From Pseudolysobacter sp. (lineage in GTDB: Bacteria; Pseudomonadota; Gammaproteobacteria; Xanthomonadales; Rhodanobacteraceae): a stretch of DNA of 8,081 bases. Where the stretch lies: the NCBI GenBank assembly GCA_025351985.1, contig JANXUW010000610.1:1-8081 (forward strand). Reading direction: 5' to 3'. A program made the position numbers and the translations under genes. Positions 5,537 to 8,081 of this stretch are shown piece after piece; position 1 is the first letter of the stretch; the number at the start of each line of letters is the position of its first letter. Under the pieces are notes generated by a model that saw only the letters and a program-made list of their open reading frames with translations, had not been told where the DNA came from and did not search any database.

Positions 5537-8081
5537 ATGACCAGCACCAGCACCAGCACCTATTCCTTCACTGAAAAGAAGCGTATCCGCAAGGATTTCG
5601 GCAAGCGCCCGACCGTGCTTGAAGTACCACCGCTGCTCGCGATCCAGGTCGATTCGTATCGTGAATTCCTGCAGGAAAGCACCACGCCGGCCAAGCGCGA
5701 AGAGCGCGGTCTGCATGGCGCCCTGAAGTCCGTGTTTCCGATCTCCAGCTACTCGGGCAATGCGGCGCTGGAATACGTCAGCTATCGCCTCGGCGAGCCG
5801 CCGTTCGACGAGCGCGAATGTCGCAATCGTGGCATGAGCTACGGCGCGCCGCTGCGCGTGCTGGTGCGCCTGGTGATCTACGATCGCGAGAGCCCGTCGA
5901 ACAACAAGGCGATCAAGTACGTCAAGGAACAGGAAGTCTACATGGGCGAATTGCCGCTCATGACCGACACCGGCACTTTCATCATCAACGGTACCGAGCG
6001 CGTGATCGTGTCGCAGCTGCACCGTTCGCCGGGCGTGTTCTTCGATCACGACCGCGGCAAGACGCACAGCTCGGGCAAGCTGCTGTATTCGGCGCGCATC
6101 ATTCCTTACCGTGGCTCGTGGCTCGACTTCGAATTCGATCCGAAGGATGCGCTGTTCACGCGTATCGACCGTCGCCGCAAACTGCCGGTGACGATCCTGT
6201 TGCGTGCGCTCGGTTTCACCAACGAGCAGATGCTCGATATCTTCTTCGAGAAAAACACGTTCCATATCGACAAGAAGGGCGGCGCCAAGCTCGAATTGAT
6301 CGCCGAACGCCTGCGTGGCGAAACGCTGAATTTCGACCTGAAGATCGGCGACGAAGTCATTGTCGAAACCAGCAAGCGTATTACCGCGCGCCACGTCAAG
6401 GCGCTGCAGAACGCCAAGATCAAGGAACTCGACGTTCCCGACGATTATTTGTTCGGCCGTATTCTTGCGCACGACATCGTCGACAAGAAAACCGGCGAGC
6501 TGCTGGCTGCGGCGAATACCGAAATCGACCAGACCCATCTCGATGCGTTCCGCAAGGTCGGCATCGACAAGTTCGATACCTTGTACGTCAATGATCTCGA
6601 TCGTGGCCCGTACATTTCGAACACGCTGCGCATCGATCCGAGCAAGACGCCGCTTGAGGCGCTCGTCGAAATCTATCGCATGATGCGTCCAGGTGAGCCG
6701 CCGACCAAGGAAGCCGCGCAGAATCTGTTCCAGAATCTGTTCTTCCAGTTCGAGCGCTACGATCTCTCCGGCGTCGGCCGCATGAAGTTCAATCGTCGTG
6801 TCGGCCGCAAGGAAGTCACCGGTTCGGGCGTGCTGAGCAAGGACGATATCCTCGAAGTGCTGAAAGTGCTGATCGAGATCCGCAACGGCAAGGGTGTGGT
6901 CGATGATATCGATCACCTCGGCAACCGTCGTGTGCGTTCGGTCGGTGAAATGGCCGAGAACGTATTCCGCATTGGTCTGGTGCGCGTCGAGCGCGCGGTC
7001 AAGGAACGTTTGAGCCTGGCCGAGTCGGAAGGTCTGACGCCGCAGGAACTCATCAACGCCAAGCCGGTAGCGGCGGCGGTGAAAGAGTTTTTCGGTTCGA
7101 GCCAGTTGTCGCAGTTCATGGATCAGAACAATCCGCTGTCGGAAGTCACGCACAAACGCCGTGTTTCCGCGCTCGGGCCGGGCGGCCTGACGCGTGAGCG
7201 CGCGGGCTTCGAAGTACGCGACGTTCATCCGACCCATTACGGTCGCGTCTGCACGATCGAAACGCCGGAAGGCCCGAACATCGGCCTGATCAACTCGCTC
7301 GCCGTCTACGCTCGCACCAACTCTTACGGCTTCCTCGAAACGCCGTACCGCAAGATCGCCAATGGCAAGGTCACCGACAAAGTGGATTATTTGTCGGCGA
7401 TCGAAGAAGGCGAATTCGTGATTGCGCAGGCCAACTCGCCGTTGCGTGACGACGGCAGTTTCATCGAAGATTTCGTCGCGTGTCGTTATCGCGGTGAATC
7501 CGAGCTGCGCCCGTCGCCGGATATCCAGTACATGGACGTTTCGCCGATGCAGACCGTATCGGTCGCAGCGGCGCTCGTTCCGTTCCTCGAGCATGACGAT
7601 GCAAACCGCGCCTTGATGGGCGCGAACATGCAGCGTCAGGCCGTGCCGACCTTGCGTTCGCAAACGCCGGTGGTGGGTACAGGCATTGAACGCCCGGTAG
7701 CGAAAGATTCCGGCGTGAATGCGATGGCGCGCCGTGGCGGCGTAATCGATCAGGTCGATGCCGGTCGTATCGTCGTGCGCGTGAATGAGAGCGAAGTCGG
7801 CGAGAACGATGCCGGCGTCGATATCTACACGTTGACCAAGTACACGCGCTCGAACCAGAACACCAACCTCAACCAGCGCCCGCTGGTCAATGTCGGTGAT
7901 CGGGTCGAGCCGGGCGATGTTCTTGCCGATGGTTCCTCCACCGATCTTGGCGAACTTGCGCTCGGACAGAACATGCTCGTCGCGTTCATGCCGTGGAATG
8001 GCTACAACTTCGAGGACTCGATCCTGTTGTCCGAACGCGTCGTCGAGGAGGATCGCTACACGACGATCCACATCGAGGAAC
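5537..8081 (+). CDS. rpoB: DNA-directed RNA polymerase subunit beta (5' part)
   Basis: Partial gene: 848 codons plus one base, open to the right edge (family length about 1,340-1,390). Beta forms one side of the RNA polymerase cleft and part of the active centre. The start gives [23 protein letters not shown], aligning with E. coli [17 protein letters not shown]. Landmarks include [16 protein letters not shown], the [11 protein letters not shown] region of rifampicin cluster N, and [17 protein letters not shown] (520-536). The rifampicin-region residues D529, H539 and S544 (E. coli D516, H526, S531) are wild type. [10 protein letters not shown] follows, then the active-site NFEDS with E826-D827 (E. 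coli E813-D814). The offset from E. coli is a constant 13 between these sites, so no indel lies between them. Ribosome binding is modest (AAAGGG, 5520-5525). rpoC is expected after the window. Confidence 0.98.
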   Translation, partial: MTSTSTSTYSFTEKKRIRKDFGKRPTVLEVPPLLAIQVDSYREFLQESTTPAKREERGLHGALKSVFPISSYSGNAALEYVSYRLGEPPFDERECRNRGMSYGAPLRVLVRLVIYDRESPSNNKAIKYVKEQEVYMGELPLMTDTGTFIINGTERVIVSQLHRSPGVFFDHDRGKTHSSGKLLYSARIIPYRGSWLDFEFDPKDALFTRIDRRRKLPVTILLRALGFTNEQMLDIFFEKNTFHIDKKGGAKLELIAERLRGETLNFDLKIGDEVIVETSKRITARHVKALQNAKIKELDVPDDYLFGRILAHDIVDKKTGELLAAANTEIDQTHLDAFRKVGIDKFDTLYVNDLDRGPYISNTLRIDPSKTPLEALVEIYRMMRPGEPPTKEAAQNLFQNLFFQFERYDLSGVGRMKFNRRVGRKEVTGSGVLSKDDILEVLKVLIEIRNGKGVVDDIDHLGNRRVRSVGEMAENVFRIGLVRVERAVKERLSLAESEGLTPQELINAKPVAAAVKEFFGSSQLSQFMDQNNPLSEVTHKRRVSALGPGGLTRERAGFEVRDVHPTHYGRVCTIETPEGPNIGLINSLAVYARTNSYGFLETPYRKIANGKVTDKVDYLSAIEEGEFVIAQANSPLRDDGSFIEDFVACRYRGESELRPSPDIQYMDVSPMQTVSVAAALVPFLEHDDANRALMGANMQRQAVPTLRSQTPVVGTGIERPVAKDSGVNAMARRGGVIDQVDAGRIVVRVNESEVGENDAGVDIYTLTKYTRSNQNTNLNQRPLVNVGDRVEPGDVLADGSSTDLGELALGQNMLVAFMPWNGYNFEDSILLSERVVEEDRYTTIHIEE
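5540..5560 (+). repeat. Hexamer repeat ACCAGC at rpoB codons 2-8
   Basis: Three perfect copies of ACCAGC plus a partial ACC encode Thr-Ser-Thr-Ser-Thr-Ser-Thr directly after the rpoB start codon. The unit is a multiple of three, so gain or loss of copies would not shift the frame. It accounts for part of the N-terminal extension relative to E. coli beta. Confidence 0.85.

Noticed and set aside
7253..7255. Thr573 in RpoB where E. coli has Pro560, next to the rifampicin cluster II region
   Set aside because: Counting shows that this is not the resistance site: E. coli P564 corresponds to P577, which is unchanged. The main rifampicin positions are all wild type, so no resistance is indicated.
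5513..8071. An 852-codon open frame on the minus strand opposite rpoB
   Set aside because: Its codons align exactly with rpoB codons, so it is open only because rpoB here lacks TTA, CTA and TCA, rare codons in this GC-rich genome. The translation is low in family-like features and rpoB itself is unmistakable.

Overview
This window is a conserved translation and transcription gene cluster on the plus strand, from a proteobacterium of roughly 58-60% GC (estimated by eye). The order is tRNA-Gly(TCC), tRNA-Thr(GGT), tuf, tRNA-Trp(CCA), secE, nusG, rplK, rplA, rplJ, rplL and the first 848 codons of rpoB. Protein features (NusG ending in a long conserved KOW region, RpoB beginning [24 protein letters not shown]-Tu with the [12 protein letters not shown] switch region) suggest a gammaproteobacterium of the Xanthomonadales/Lysobacterales, perhaps near Rhodanobacteraceae. 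This placement rests on remembered sequences, not on a search.

Layout: positions 1-73 hold nothing I recognise. Positions 74-256 carry two tRNA genes that lead into tuf (336-1526), the E. coli tufB arrangement. Three perfect hairpins in tandem (1541-1624) separate tuf from tRNA-Trp (1630-1705). After a 128-base gap come secE (1834-2220) and nusG (2228-2788). A structured leader (2789-2902) with a candidate L1-binding element precedes rplK-rplA, which are 3 bases apart. The longest gene-free stretch (4037-4353) is the rplJ leader. It has an E. coli-like L10-binding internal loop and a terminator-like hairpin near its 3' end. rplJ and rplL follow. The rplL-rpoB gap (5316-5536) holds a series of hairpins including a strong terminator-like one with a GAAA loop. 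rpoB runs off the right edge.

The products work together. The tRNAs and EF-Tu deliver amino acids to the ribosome. L11, L1, L10 and L7/L12 build the ribosomal stalks on which EF-Tu and other GTPases act. NusG links RNA polymerase to the ribosome or Rho. RpoB is the polymerase beta subunit. SecE is part of the protein-export channel.

I find no mobile element, CRISPR array, defence system, foreign island or unknown protein-coding gene. This is a core housekeeping region, and what merits a second look lies in the non-coding parts: a possible attenuation switch in the rplJ leader, a tRNA-Gly with two adjacent acceptor-stem mismatches, and hairpin arrays at operon junctions.
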